Shown here in pieces: positions 55,105 to 63,689 of a stretch of 64,000 bases of DNA. The stretch comes from Chitinophagaceae bacterium (GTDB taxonomy: Bacteria > Bacteroidota > Bacteroidia > Chitinophagales > Chitinophagaceae): assembly GCA_024508725.1 (NCBI GenBank), contig JANINS010000003.1, positions 682,001 to 746,000 of the forward strand, written 5' to 3'. The position numbers and the translations under genes are program-made. The first letter of the stretch is position 1, and each line of letters starts with the position of its first letter. The notes beneath the pieces are model-generated. The model had not been told where the DNA came from, made no database searches, and saw nothing but the letters and a program-made list of their open reading frames with translations.

Positions 55105-55757
55105 AAAGTAAAATAAGCAGCAACCAACTGGCAAACGATTCCCAGGATCAATCCTGCATAAACATCTCTGTTGGTGTGATCTGAAACGAGAAATCTTGCA
55201 GTACAAACTAACCCGGCTATCAATAAAGAAACTGCAACTGCGGCAGTCATATCAACAGATTTTACAAAAGCAAGAATGGCAATAAAAGCTGCGGCACATC
55301 CCACACCAATTGCATGCATGCTGATCTTGAAAAAATTATTGAGCACCAACGCTACAGGTGTAGTTAAAAATGTTCCAAGGAAAAAAACTCGTAACTCAAA
55401 AGGCTGGTCAGTGAAATTCTTACTCAGGTACCAAAGCCACCAATAAAACACCATCACGATCATATAAGGTGCAATGCGTTCTTTCTGGCTTTTTAGAAAG
55501 ATGCTCTCGATAAACTTCAATCGCCAAAGCAAGAACACCGCAACACCAGGAAAGAAAGCGGTATTGATGAACACAACAATTGTTCTGAAACCAGCATCAC
55601 TTCCCAGCATTCCTGAAAATTCGTAAGGGAAAGCTTGTGTAAGAAAAAAATAAACGTAAGTAGGAATGAACAAAGGATGAAAGATATACGAGATCACCTT
55701 TGCAATAACTTTCAATGCTGCCGGAGCATTGTACTGTTCGATCACTTGTTCATTCAT
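55101..55757 (-). CDS. PAP2-like integral membrane protein
   Basis: The protein has 218 residues and six hydrophobic segments. It lacks an obvious family label, but the end carries the third PAP2 phosphatase motif: R188-x5-H194-x3-D198 in RFLVSDHTNRDVYAG. The second motif is degenerate, as SMHAIG (H148) in place of PSGH. That suggests a lipid phosphatase-like protein with uncertain activity; members of this fold recycle undecaprenyl pyrophosphate or modify lipids. It lies five bases after rpoN, so the two are co-transcribed. Confidence 0.7.
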   Translation of the reverse strand: MNEQVIEQYNAPAALKVIAKVISYIFHPLFIPTYVYFFLTQAFPYEFSGMLGSDAGFRTIVVFINTAFFPGVAVFLLWRLKFIESIFLKSQKERIAPYMIVMVFYWWLWYLSKNFTDQPFELRVFFLGTFLTTPVALVLNNFFKISMHAIGVGCAAAFIAILAFVKSVDMTAAVAVSLLIAGLVCTARFLVSDHTNRDVYAGLILGIVCQLVAAYFTF

Positions 55758-55762
55758 CGGGG

Positions 55763-57250
55763 TTATAACTCTTTACGCAGCCTCGCCACCGGGATATTCA
55801 ATTGTTCCCTGTATTTGGCTACTGTTCTGCGTGCAATATTATAACCTTTTTCCTGTAAGAGTTCAGTAAGACGTTCATCACTCAGCGGCTTCTTCTTATC
55901 TTCAGCTTCTATCAGATCGCTTAATATCTTTTTCACCTCTCTTGTACTCACCTCTTCACCGGTATCTGTACTCAAAGATTCACTGAAGAAGAATTTCAAA
56001 CGATATGTTCCGAACTCTGTCTGAACGAATTTGCTGTTAGCCACACGGCTTACAGTAGAGATATCCAAACCTGTGATCTCTGCGATATCTTTTAAGATCA
56101 TCGGTTTCAATGTTGTCTCATCACCTGTTAAGAAAAACTCTCTCTGGTAATTCATGATCGCATCCATCGTACTCAGCAAAGTATGTTGACGTTGCTTGAT
56201 CATATCGATGAACCACTTAGCCGAATCGATCTTTTGCTTAATGAACAAAACAGCCTCTTTCTGACGTTTGTCTTTCTTGCTGCCCTTGTCATAATCTTTC
56301 AACATCTCACGATAACCCTCACTGATCCTGAGGTCAGGTGCATTCCTGGCATTCAGCGTGAGTTCCAGTTTACCATTGTTGTTGATGATGAAAAAGTCCG
56401 GAACAATATAACTTTCTGCTTTATTGATCTCACCAACATTGCCTCCCGGCTTTGGATTTAGACGGATGATCTGTGTGATCACATCTTTCAACTGATCATC
56501 GCTCAGGTTCAAGCCACGCTGGATCTTTTCGTAATGTTTCTTGGTAAACTCATCAAAATATCTTTCTAAAACCGAGATCGCAGTTTCAACACCTTTTCCT
56601 TCGTTGAGTTTACGCCTTAATTGAATCAGTAAACATTCTCTCAGGTCTCTTGCACAAATTCCCGGAGGATCGAATTGCTGAATTTGTTTGATGATAACCT
56701 CTATCTCAGCTTCAGTGGCATCCACATTTTGCCTGAAAGCAAGATCATCACAAATAGAAGATATCTCTCTTCTTAAATATCCATCATCATCAATACTTCC
56801 AACGATCTGCTCAGCTATTTTATAGGTTCTTTCGTCCAGGTTCAACATTCCCAGCTGATCCATCAACAGATCATGAAAGCTTCCTTCGATTTTAAAAGGA
56901 AGTGTTTTTTTATCATCAGCTTCGGGGTAATTATCATCTCTCAATTTATAATCACCCACTTCGTCATCACCTTCACTAACATAATCACTGATGTCTATAT
57001 TATCGTAATCATCTTCACTGCCATCGGCTTCATAGTCATCAGACTCTGCTTCAGTAGTCTGAAACTCATCTTTCATATCATCAGACTCCTGGCCTTCTTC
57101 CGCTACTTCCAATGCAGGATTTTCTTCCAATTCTTCTTTGATCCTTTCTTCGAGGTTTGCAGTAGGTATCTGCAACAACTTCATCAACTGAATCTGTTGA
57201 GGAGAAAGCTTTTGTAATAATTTCTGTTGTAAGGTTTGACTTAATGCCAT
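55763..57250 (-). CDS. rpoN: RNA polymerase sigma-54 factor
   Basis: An alternative sigma factor that needs AAA+ activators and reads -24/-12 promoters. The 495 residues contain the Gln-rich region I (MALSQTLQQKLLQKLSPQQIQLMKLLQ), a strongly acidic region II (~50-105), core-binding domain (~125-300), the HTH (DIAEITGLDISTVSRVANSK) and the RpoN box ARRTVAKYRE near the C-terminus. The length and all regions are complete. It opens a two-gene operon with the PAP2-like protein. Confidence 0.96.
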   Translation of the reverse strand: MALSQTLQQKLLQKLSPQQIQLMKLLQIPTANLEERIKEELEENPALEVAEEGQESDDMKDEFQTTEAESDDYEADGSEDDYDNIDISDYVSEGDDEVGDYKLRDDNYPEADDKKTLPFKIEGSFHDLLMDQLGMLNLDERTYKIAEQIVGSIDDDGYLRREISSICDDLAFRQNVDATEAEIEVIIKQIQQFDPPGICARDLRECLLIQLRRKLNEGKGVETAISVLERYFDEFTKKHYEKIQRGLNLSDDQLKDVITQIIRLNPKPGGNVGEINKAESYIVPDFFIINNNGKLELTLNARNAPDLRISEGYREMLKDYDKGSKKDKRQKEAVLFIKQKIDSAKWFIDMIKQRQHTLLSTMDAIMNYQREFFLTGDETTLKPMILKDIAEITGLDISTVSRVANSKFVQTEFGTYRLKFFFSESLSTDTGEEVSTREVKKILSDLIEAEDKKKPLSDERLTELLQEKGYNIARRTVAKYREQLNIPVARLRKEL

Positions 57251-57304
57251 TCTGGATCCACTTATTCGTTACAAAAACATTATGAAATTCAAAGGCTGTT
57301 CAGG

Positions 57305-57318
57305 CTGTAAATTTACAG
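57305..57318. promoter_or_regulatory. Perfect 14-bp palindrome between divergent genes
   Basis: CTGTAAATTTACAG, with the TAAATTTA core one base from the TAnnTTTG box on both strands. It lies between rpoN and a secreted-protein gene; it may be an operator or part of two promoters. Confidence 0.35.
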
Positions 57319-57333
57319 TCAAAGCTACCTTTT

Positions 57334-57633
57334 ATGCAATGCATAAAGATTTGTTTTTCTGTTATATTCTTGCTATTTGCAGCCGAAAGCATAGGGCAAT
57401 CTGCATCTGATTCTGTGGTAGTGAAGCCGTTAGTTGGTCTAAAGGCAGATACTTTATCACAGCCAGTAAAAACTGCCGCTTTACTTCCTGCCAATTTTTA
57501 TGCCTCTAATTTGGGATTTATGTGCAAGCAGGAATTTTTGTTTGAGAAGAAGACGAGAATCCCGCTTCGTATCAGGTTGGGAAACCTGGAATATTGCAAT
57601 TACCTGGAAGGAAAAAATTACCGCAGACCATAA
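57334..57633 (+). CDS. Small secreted protein, function unknown
   Basis: The protein has 99 residues with a signal peptide to ~22 (AAESIGQ). The C-terminal half [35 protein letters not shown] looks like a conserved block rather than random sequence, with two cysteines. I do not know a function. It lies nine bases before the SixA-like gene and probably shares its mRNA. Confidence 0.65.
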   Translation: MQCIKICFSVIFLLFAAESIGQSASDSVVVKPLVGLKADTLSQPVKTAALLPANFYASNLGFMCKQEFLFEKKTRIPLRIRLGNLEYCNYLEGKNYRRP

Positions 57634-57642
57634 AAGAATTAC

Positions 57643-58134
57643 ATGAAAAAATTATTGTTAGTACGGCATGCAAAAAGCAGTTGGGATGATATTTCGCAGA
57701 AGGATTTTGACAGGCCATTGAACGACAGAGGGCATCGTGACGCTCCAAAAATGGCAAAACGACTTTTGAAAGATGATGTGACTTTGGATGCTTTGATCAG
57801 TAGCACTGCAGTACGAGCATTGACCACTGCAGAGTATTTCGCTGAAGCATTCGACATCAAAAAGAAAAATATTATCCATGAACCTTCACTTTATCTGGCC
57901 GAGCCAAAAGTTTTTTTTGAAATAATTTCAAAAATTGATGACGACCACAAAACTGTGGCGATTTTTTCCCACAACCCAGGCATTACAGAATTCGTCAATC
58001 AACTTTGTAATACAAGGGTTGATGACATGCCTACATGTGCAATCTTCGCCGTTAAAGCAGATATCAAAAGCTGGAAAGAGTTTGCTGAAGCAGAGAAGAA
58101 GTTCTGGTTTTTTGACTATCCTAAAAATGAGTGA
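57643..58134 (+). CDS. SixA-like histidine phosphatase
   Basis: A small phosphoglycerate-mutase-fold phosphatase of 163 residues. The RHG motif is R8-H9-A in LLLVRHAKSSW, followed by RPLNDRGHRDAPKMA. The second catalytic histidine lies in IFSHNPGITEFVNQL. SixA removes phosphate from phosphohistidine of signalling proteins; whether this one does is inference. Confidence 0.88.
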   Translation: MKKLLLVRHAKSSWDDISQKDFDRPLNDRGHRDAPKMAKRLLKDDVTLDALISSTAVRALTTAEYFAEAFDIKKKNIIHEPSLYLAEPKVFFEIISKIDDDHKTVAIFSHNPGITEFVNQLCNTRVDDMPTCAIFAVKADIKSWKEFAEAEKKFWFFDYPKNE

Positions 58135-58141
58135 GCAGTTT

Positions 58142-58176
58142 AGCTAAGAGCTTAAAGGAGAGAAGGAGTAAAAGAG
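58142..58176 (+). repeat. Dispersed repeat family B, third copy
   Basis: A 35-bp sequence beginning AGCTAAGAGCTTAAAGGAG. It is 32/35 identical to the inverse of 34379-34413. It starts eight bases after the SixA-like stop codon. Confidence 0.7.
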
Positions 58177-58305
58177 ACTTGCAAACAGCTCTTTCTTTTC
58201 TTCGACGATTAATCTCACACAATGAGGGCATACATGTTTCGAAATAAACTATAACTAGAAGAAACAGCAGAAAACTACCGAAATCTCTTTATCTTTTTTA
58301 CTTCT

Positions 58306-59202
58306 TCAACCCTTAGCGTCAGGTTTTTTTCTATTAGCCAGGTAAACACCACCAAATATCAATAATGCAGATAATGCTTTCGATAAAGTGAAATGTTCAC
58401 CCATAAATATCATGGCGATTACTGCAGCGAAAACAGGTTGTGTATAGATGTATGCTCCGGTAGCTGAAGCTCCGATCACTGATAATCCATAAATATTGAA
58501 CAGGTAAGCAAAGAAGGTTGAACCGAAAACGATGAAAGCCAATGCTGCCCATTGTTCAGGTTGAATGCCACTCCATTCTGTGGCAGTGAATTGCTCCCAT
58601 CCAAAAGGCAAGATGATGAACATACCGATCGTGAACACCCAGCGGATCACTTGTAAAGGTTTATACTTCTCCATTAACGGACGACCCAGCACGAAGTAAA
58701 ACCCATACAACAAAGCATTGATCACAACTAATACATCTCCTAGCAAGATATTAGGTGCTACAGTAGTACTTTCTTTTTGCAAAATGAGATTCACTGCTCC
58801 GGCAACACCAAGTGAAAGTCCGATGAACTTCCAAACATTCAGCTGTTCTCGTAATAACCATGCTGCAATGAAAGTAATGATGATCGGCGTTGCCAACATC
58901 AGCAAAGCGCCATGAATGGAAGTGGTAAGGGAAAGTCCTTTGATGAATAACATCTGGTTCAACGCAACACCTGTTGCACCACAGGCAAGAAACCGCCAGA
59001 AATCTTTCTTATCGAATAGAGCTTTTGATGGCTTTACCACGAACAATAACCAAAACAAAGCAGTGGTAACAACAACCCGCAAAACATTTAAACCAAAAGG
59101 CTGAATAACAGATGGCGTTACCGATTTAACCACACTAAAGTTCGCCCCGAAAATAAAATTGGCTGCCAATACTGCAAGATGTGCCTTTACTCTTTTGCTC
59201 AT
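58306..59202 (-). CDS. DMT superfamily (EamA) transporter
   Basis: The protein has 298 residues and ten hydrophobic segments in two EamA repeats (LAVLAANFIFGANFSVVKSV... and LGDVLVVINALLYGFYFVLGR...), with the late block STFFAYLFNIYGLSVIGASATGAYIYTQPVFAAVIAMIFMGE. Members export amino acids, nucleotide derivatives or other metabolites; the substrate is not predictable. The start overlaps the stop of the upstream glycosyltransferase gene by four bases. Confidence 0.9.
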   Translation of the reverse strand: MSKRVKAHLAVLAANFIFGANFSVVKSVTPSVIQPFGLNVLRVVVTTALFWLLFVVKPSKALFDKKDFWRFLACGATGVALNQMLFIKGLSLTTSIHGALLMLATPIIITFIAAWLLREQLNVWKFIGLSLGVAGAVNLILQKESTTVAPNILLGDVLVVINALLYGFYFVLGRPLMEKYKPLQVIRWVFTIGMFIILPFGWEQFTATEWSGIQPEQWAALAFIVFGSTFFAYLFNIYGLSVIGASATGAYIYTQPVFAAVIAMIFMGEHFTLSKALSALLIFGGVYLANRKKPDAKG

Positions 59203-60311
59203 GAAGTTGCAAAACTAACTTCAGGCTTTGGTTGAAAATACTTCTGCAGAAAATCTTCCAGCTCATCATCAAGATTATTCATCTGCATCGGGAACTCACG
59301 GAAATAAAATTGTTCGGCTTTTTGCAATACATCTTTAATGGAGAGTCCCTCCTGCACTGCCGTATAAGCATATCCTTTCCTGTAGAGATAATTTGCAAGA
59401 TATTCCTGCTCTGTTTGTCCTGGAGTTGGGATCAGGATCGATCTTTTTTGCAAAGCAGCAACTTCCATTACAGTTGTATAACCAGATCTACTAATGATGT
59501 ACTCAGCCGAATTCATCACTCTTTCCAATTCATGACCATCAAGATGATTAACAACATTGATGTTCGAAGCAAAAGAGAATTGCTCTGAACTTCCGGGTTT
59601 TCCTCTAATGATCACAACTTCATCTTTCAGATCAGCAATGGAATCAAATATCTTTTTCTCCAGCAAAGTTCTTTGTGGCTCCGGCCCCGATATCAGGAAT
59701 AAATATTTGTATTTGATCGGTGCCATCATTCTTTTAAACCTTGATAATGGTCCCAAAAATCTCAATGGGAAAGGATGCAATTCTTTGGGATGAGAAAGAT
59801 CTCCGGCCAAACCATTTGCTTCGGCATCCGGAACCCAGCACTCAGAAAATTTACTGATGTAATTCCAGTTCATCCGCTGCAAACGTTTTTCCATCCATTT
59901 GAAAGATGCTTTAATATTCAGTTGATGTGTGATGAAAACGCAGGGCACTTTTTCGGTGTACAATCCATATCGATTATCTGATATCACCAGGTCTATATTA
60001 TGTTGTTCGATGATCCGATTGAGCCAGTCATTTTCTTTCCTTATCGCCGACAAAATTTTAGGGATCTGAGCAAGCATCTTCAAAGGCATCCACTTACTGT
60101 TCTGGCTGTATTCAACTTCGTAGCCCGAGAGCTTCAAGAACTGCAGTTGCGGGAATTCTTTCCTCAACAAATACTCAATATCGCCATCTGCAGCAATTAC
60201 AACCTGCCAGTTAAGCTTAAGAAATGCTTTCACCAGGGGGATGCATCTTGTAGCATGACCCAAACCCCAATCAAGCGGAACAATTAAAACCTTTCTGTTG
60301 TTAAATTTCAT
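59199..60311 (-). CDS. MurG-like glycosyltransferase family protein
   Basis: The protein has 370 residues of GT-B type. The N-terminal block LIVPLDWGLGHATRCIPLVKAF is the glycine-rich acceptor side as in MurG-like enzymes. The C-terminal block SAEYIISRSGYTTVMEVAALQKRSILIPTPGQTEQEYLANYL is the nucleotide-sugar binding side. It probably transfers a sugar to a lipid or small acceptor at the inner membrane; donor and acceptor are unknown. Translationally coupled to the DMT transporter, which could move its product, though that is a guess. Confidence 0.88.
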   Translation of the reverse strand: MKFNNRKVLIVPLDWGLGHATRCIPLVKAFLKLNWQVVIAADGDIEYLLRKEFPQLQFLKLSGYEVEYSQNSKWMPLKMLAQIPKILSAIRKENDWLNRIIEQHNIDLVISDNRYGLYTEKVPCVFITHQLNIKASFKWMEKRLQRMNWNYISKFSECWVPDAEANGLAGDLSHPKELHPFPLRFLGPLSRFKRMMAPIKYKYLFLISGPEPQRTLLEKKIFDSIADLKDEVVIIRGKPGSSEQFSFASNINVVNHLDGHELERVMNSAEYIISRSGYTTVMEVAALQKRSILIPTPGQTEQEYLANYLYRKGYAYTAVQEGLSIKDVLQKAEQFYFREFPMQMNNLDDELEDFLQKYFQPKPEVSFATS

Positions 60312-60379
60312 TGGTTACAAGGCAGGACTGCAATATTAGGATGGAAATTCAGTTATTTTACGGTTCAGACATCCAGTTT

Positions 60380-60508
60380 ATGAAAATACGCTTCACCCAA
60401 TTGGCACTAGCCTTGCTTTTGATATCGATGTTAGGCGTTACATCCTGCTCTAAGTCACTCTTCAAAAAGAGTAGCACGAAATACTGCGGATGTCCGTCAA
60501 GCAGATAG
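60380..60508 (+). CDS. Very small lipoprotein
   Basis: Starting at the ATG 60380, the protein has 42 residues: signal sequence with lipobox GVTSC (Cys ~22), then SKSLFKKSSTKYCGCPSSR. A longer frame to 60311 would place polar residues before the signal and overlap the divergent glycosyltransferase start, so it is rejected. Short lipoproteins with a CGCPS-like tail look familiar from this phylum, but I cannot name a function. Confidence 0.6.
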   Translation: MKIRFTQLALALLLISMLGVTSCSKSLFKKSSTKYCGCPSSR

Positions 60509-60535
60509 TTCAAAGCATTTTAAGTTGGGGGGAAT

Positions 60536-60784
60536 ATGAATTATGGAGGCAGAGACCTGTTAGTGCTGTCTAACAAGATCAGCTTAACACCACAACAGTT
60601 GGAAAAAGAAGTGCAATCACTTCATGAGTTGCTCTACAGTACTGAGAATTCTGGTTGTTTTTGCATGGCAACCGAAGTTGTCAACCTCAACAATTATACG
60701 ATCATCCGAAAACGTCACTTGATTGAAAAAGCAGTCAGGGATATGGAAACGAAACCTTTCATTTTTCTTTGTAATAAAAATTAG
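60536..60784 (+). CDS. Small cytoplasmic protein, function unknown
   Basis: An 82-residue protein with no signal peptide or membrane segment and predicted mixed alpha/beta structure (LTPQQLEKEVQSLHELLYSTENSGCFCMATEVVNL). It starts at ATG 60536, 27 bases after the small lipoprotein. The codon pattern looks like neighbouring genes. I do not recognise a family. Confidence 0.5.
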   Translation: MNYGGRDLLVLSNKISLTPQQLEKEVQSLHELLYSTENSGCFCMATEVVNLNNYTIIRKRHLIEKAVRDMETKPFIFLCNKN

Positions 60785-60811
60785 TTACCAAAGTTTCATT
60801 ACTCCGGTTTA

Positions 60812-60842
60812 GCTTTACTTGCGTCGCACTCTTTTACTGTAG
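60812..60842 (+). repeat. Dispersed repeat family A, copy 12
   Basis: CTTTACTTGCGTCGCACTCT is followed by TTTACTGTAGC. It lies in the gap upstream of the marR gene. Confidence 0.65.
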
Positions 60843-60925
60843 CAATCACTTCAGCATCGCTCCGGCCCAAATTCCGACCATTTAAAAAAGTTTTTGCAGG
60901 ATTAGGAAAATTGCATGTACATACA

Positions 60926-60933
60926 TACATTTG
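60926..60933 (+). promoter_or_regulatory. -7 box of the marR gene
   Basis: TACATTTG is an exact TAnnTTTG match, ending five bases before the GTG start (60938). The box overlaps an inverted repeat ATGTA-N6-TACAT (60915-60930) that could be a MarR half-site pair. Confidence 0.45.
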
Positions 60934-60937
60934 TGTT

Positions 60938-61396
60938 GTGAAACTGGAAGACGCCATAAAATCAACGAATTTTAAAAGCCCTCAGCAGAAAGCAGTATTG
61001 AATTGTCTTTATACTGCATGGTGGCTTAAAAGCATGTTCAGCCGGGATCTGAAACAATTCGATCTTACGCATGAACAATACAATGTATTAAGGATTTTAA
61101 AAGGAAAATATCCGGAACAAATGTGTGTTCGTGATATTGCCAGCCGTATGATGGAGAAGAGTTCAAACGTTCCCAGGATCGTTGACAGGCTGGTAGCAAA
61201 GAACTGGGTGGAAAGAACCACATCCACGATTGATAAAAGAGAGACAGTGATCAATCTTACAGCAGCGGGTTTACAGGTGTTGCAAGATTCAACTGATGCT
61301 ATGGAAACATTGTTTGGAAACATTCTTCATTTAAATAACGATGAAGCGGTTGAGCTGAATGATCTGCTTGAAAAACTGAGAGTTACAGAAGATTAA
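60938..61396 (+). CDS. MarR family transcriptional regulator
   Basis: A winged-helix dimeric repressor of 152 residues, reading (GTG) KLEDAIKSTNFKSPQQKAVLN. The N-terminus, the helix LYTAWWLKSMF and the HTH-wing region (FDLTHEQYNVLRILKG, VRDIASRMMEKSSNVPRIVDRLVAKNWVERTTSTIDKRETVINLT) fit the family. The GTG at 60938 is chosen because it gives the usual KLEDAI-type start; a longer TTG start would read through the promoter box. It probably controls the downstream pirin genes, which have a palindromic site in front. Confidence 0.85.
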   Translation: MKLEDAIKSTNFKSPQQKAVLNCLYTAWWLKSMFSRDLKQFDLTHEQYNVLRILKGKYPEQMCVRDIASRMMEKSSNVPRIVDRLVAKNWVERTTSTIDKRETVINLTAAGLQVLQDSTDAMETLFGNILHLNNDEAVELNDLLEKLRVTED

Positions 61397-61412
61397 GTAT
61401 TTTTTTGTAATG

Positions 61413-61432
61413 ATACATGTATATACACGTAT
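61413..61432. promoter_or_regulatory. Probable MarR operator upstream of the pirin genes
   Basis: ATACATGTATATACACGTAT is a 20-bp palindrome with one mismatched pair. It lies 22 bases before the first pirin start and just after the marR stop. MarR proteins bind palindromes of this size. Confidence 0.55.
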
Positions 61433-61453
61433 TTATATAAAAGGAATTACATC

Positions 61454-62173
61454 ATGAAAACAATTCTTCACAAAGCAAACGAAAGAGGTCATGCAAATCA
61501 TGGCTGGCTAGATAGTTATCATTCTTTCAGCTTCGCAGGCTTCTACGATCCTGAGAAGATCCATTTCGGAGCCTTACGTGTGTTGAACGATGATTCTGTG
61601 AAGGGCGGTTATGGTTTTGGTAAACATCCTCACGATAACATGGAGATCGTTTCTATTCCATTAAGTGGTGATCTGAAACACGAAGACAGTACCGGGAGAA
61701 AAGAAGTGATCAGGCAGAATGATGTACAGATCATGAGTGCAGGAAGTGGTATTGCTCATAGTGAGTTCAATGCGAATACAGACAAAGACGTAAAGTTTTT
61801 ACAGATATGGGTTTTCCCGAAAGAGAAAAACATTGCTCCACGTTACGAGCAAAAAACTTTTAAACCAGAAGACAGGCAGAACAAACTACAAACAGTTGTT
61901 GCACCTAACGATGGAGAGGCTGTGTACATCCACCAGGATGCATGGTTCTCTCTGGGAAATTTTGAAAAAGGATTTGCTACAGGTTACACTTTTAATAAAG
62001 ACGGAAACGGAGTGTATGCCTTTGTTTTGGAAGGTGAAATAAGCATCAACGGCAACAAGTTGAACAAAAGAGATGCATTGGGTGTTTGGGAAACCAACTC
62101 AATTGATATTAAAGCTGAGACTAAGGCAGAATTATTGTTGATTGAAGTGCCAATGCTGGAAGATGAATATTAA
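61454..62173 (+). CDS. Pirin family protein (1)
   Basis: The protein has 239 residues with a bicupin fold. The N-terminal cupin carries the metal-binding motif of pirins: FGKHPHDNMEIVSIPLSGDLKHEDSTG (two His and Glu), later GSGIAHSEFN (His). It closely resembles YhaK/YhhW-type pirins; some oxidise quercetin or respond to electrophiles or reactive chlorine. It is the first gene downstream of the 20-bp palindrome and is separated from the second pirin by 10 bases. Confidence 0.9.
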   Translation: MKTILHKANERGHANHGWLDSYHSFSFAGFYDPEKIHFGALRVLNDDSVKGGYGFGKHPHDNMEIVSIPLSGDLKHEDSTGRKEVIRQNDVQIMSAGSGIAHSEFNANTDKDVKFLQIWVFPKEKNIAPRYEQKTFKPEDRQNKLQTVVAPNDGEAVYIHQDAWFSLGNFEKGFATGYTFNKDGNGVYAFVLEGEISINGNKLNKRDALGVWETNSIDIKAETKAELLLIEVPMLEDEY

Positions 62174-62183
62174 ACCATCAGCC

Positions 62184-63047
62184 ATGAAAAAAAGAACAGT
62201 AAAACAAATTTTATACGCCCAGCAGGTTGATATGGGTGGAATGCCTGTAAGGCAGCCATTCCCTTCTGCAAAAGCTGAAAGCATTGATCCATTTTTGTTA
62301 TTGCATCATGCAGACATAAAAGTTCCATCGCATATTGAAACAAGACATGCTGGTGTTGGTCCACATCCACACAGAGGATTTTCTCCGGTAACATTCATCT
62401 TTAAAGGTGGTGTACATCATAAAGATTCGAGAGGTAATAACAATGTGATCTATGCCGGTGGGACACAGTGGATGAACGCAGGAATGGGTATCGTTCACAG
62501 CGAAAGACCTCCTTACAATATTCACGAGATGGGAAGTGAGCAGGAGATCATTCAATTATGGGTGAACATGCCGGCAAAGAATAAAATGGATCAACCTGCT
62601 TATTATCCATTAACCGCAGAAGAAACACCAAAGATCGAAGTAGAGAATGTCTTGATCAGCGTAGTGGCAGGTGAGTTGAATAATACAGAAGGTAAGATAC
62701 CAACATTATCACCGGTGAATGCATTTACAGCAAATTTTAGAAAAAGTGGTAAGTACAATTTCACGTTACCGCAATCGCACAATGCTTTTTTATACTTACT
62801 AAAAGGCAAACTGAATGTGAACGGAACAGCAGATGTGGACCAGCATTTTCTTTTTTCTTTCAATAATGATGGAGAAGGCTTTGAAGTTGAGGCTTTGGAA
62901 GATTCTTATTTCCTGGTTGCAACCGGTGAACCCTTGAATGAACCAATAAGTTCTCACGGACCGTTTGTAATGAATACACAAACCGAGATCATGGAAGCTT
63001 TCAGGGATTACCAGCTTGGTAAAATGGGTGTATTGATAGAAGACTAA
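62184..63047 (+). CDS. Pirin family protein (2)
   Basis: The protein has 287 residues from MKKRTVKQILYAQQVDMGGMPVRQPFP. This is a full-length pirin with the metal site in GVGPHPHRGFSPVTFIFKGGVHHKDSRG and GMGIVHSERP, then the C-terminal cupin and FVMNTQTEIMEAFRDYQLGKMG at the end. The ATG at 62184 is chosen; an earlier in-frame ATG would overlap the first pirin gene by 32 bases. It forms an operon with pirin 1 and probably YceI. Confidence 0.9.
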   Translation: MKKRTVKQILYAQQVDMGGMPVRQPFPSAKAESIDPFLLLHHADIKVPSHIETRHAGVGPHPHRGFSPVTFIFKGGVHHKDSRGNNNVIYAGGTQWMNAGMGIVHSERPPYNIHEMGSEQEIIQLWVNMPAKNKMDQPAYYPLTAEETPKIEVENVLISVVAGELNNTEGKIPTLSPVNAFTANFRKSGKYNFTLPQSHNAFLYLLKGKLNVNGTADVDQHFLFSFNNDGEGFEVEALEDSYFLVATGEPLNEPISSHGPFVMNTQTEIMEAFRDYQLGKMGVLIED

Positions 63048-63106
63048 ACAATTATTATTTATAATCACTCTGATTCCCATTTGGGATGATGGCAAAAATC
63101 ACAACT

Positions 63107-63679
63107 ATGGCAACTTACAAAATCGATGTAGATCACTCAGACATCATGTTTAAAGTAAAACACCTGATGATCTCAACCGCTACAGGTTATTTCAAAAAAT
63201 TTGATGCTACTGTAGAAGCAAACAATGACGACTTCACTGATGCAAAAGTGTATTTCGAAGCAGATGTAGACAGTGTAGATACGAAGAATGCACAAAGAGA
63301 CACGCACCTGAAAAGTGATGATTTCTTTAATGCAGAACAATTTCCTAAACTCACGTTTAAGTCAACTTCTATTGAGAAAGATGGTAGTGGTGAGTATAAA
63401 CTGAAAGGTGATCTTACCATTCGTGATATCACGAAACCTGTTACGCTTGATGTTGACTTTAACGGAACTACAAAAGACCCATGGGGTTTTGAAAGAGCAG
63501 GATTTGAAGTAACAGGAAAGATCAACCGTAAAGATTTTGGTTTGAAATGGAGTGCAGTGACTGAAGCCGGTGGATTGGTAGTAGATGATGTTGTGAAACT
63601 TTCAATGAATGTTGAGTTTGTAAAGCAGGCTGATGCAACAGCAGATGCCGCTCAAAATACTGAAGCAGCTAAAGCATAG
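63107..63679 (+). CDS. YceI family protein
   Basis: A lipocalin-like beta-barrel of 190 residues from MATYKIDVDHSDIMFKVKHLMISTATGYFKKFDATV. Family blocks: SVDTKNAQRDTHLKSDDFFNAEQFPKLTFKSTSI, GDLTIRDITKPVTLDV, then GFEVTGKINRKDFGLKW. YceI proteins bind isoprenoid-like molecules such as polyprenyl-quinones. There is no signal peptide, so it is probably cytoplasmic, as in related Chitinophagaceae. The ATG at 63107 is preferred; one at 63086 adds seven residues. It lies in the pirin cluster, which fits quinone or redox stress. Confidence 0.88.
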   Translation: MATYKIDVDHSDIMFKVKHLMISTATGYFKKFDATVEANNDDFTDAKVYFEADVDSVDTKNAQRDTHLKSDDFFNAEQFPKLTFKSTSIEKDGSGEYKLKGDLTIRDITKPVTLDVDFNGTTKDPWGFERAGFEVTGKINRKDFGLKWSAVTEAGGLVVDDVVKLSMNVEFVKQADATADAAQNTEAAKA

Positions 63680-63689
63680 TGGCTAAGAA

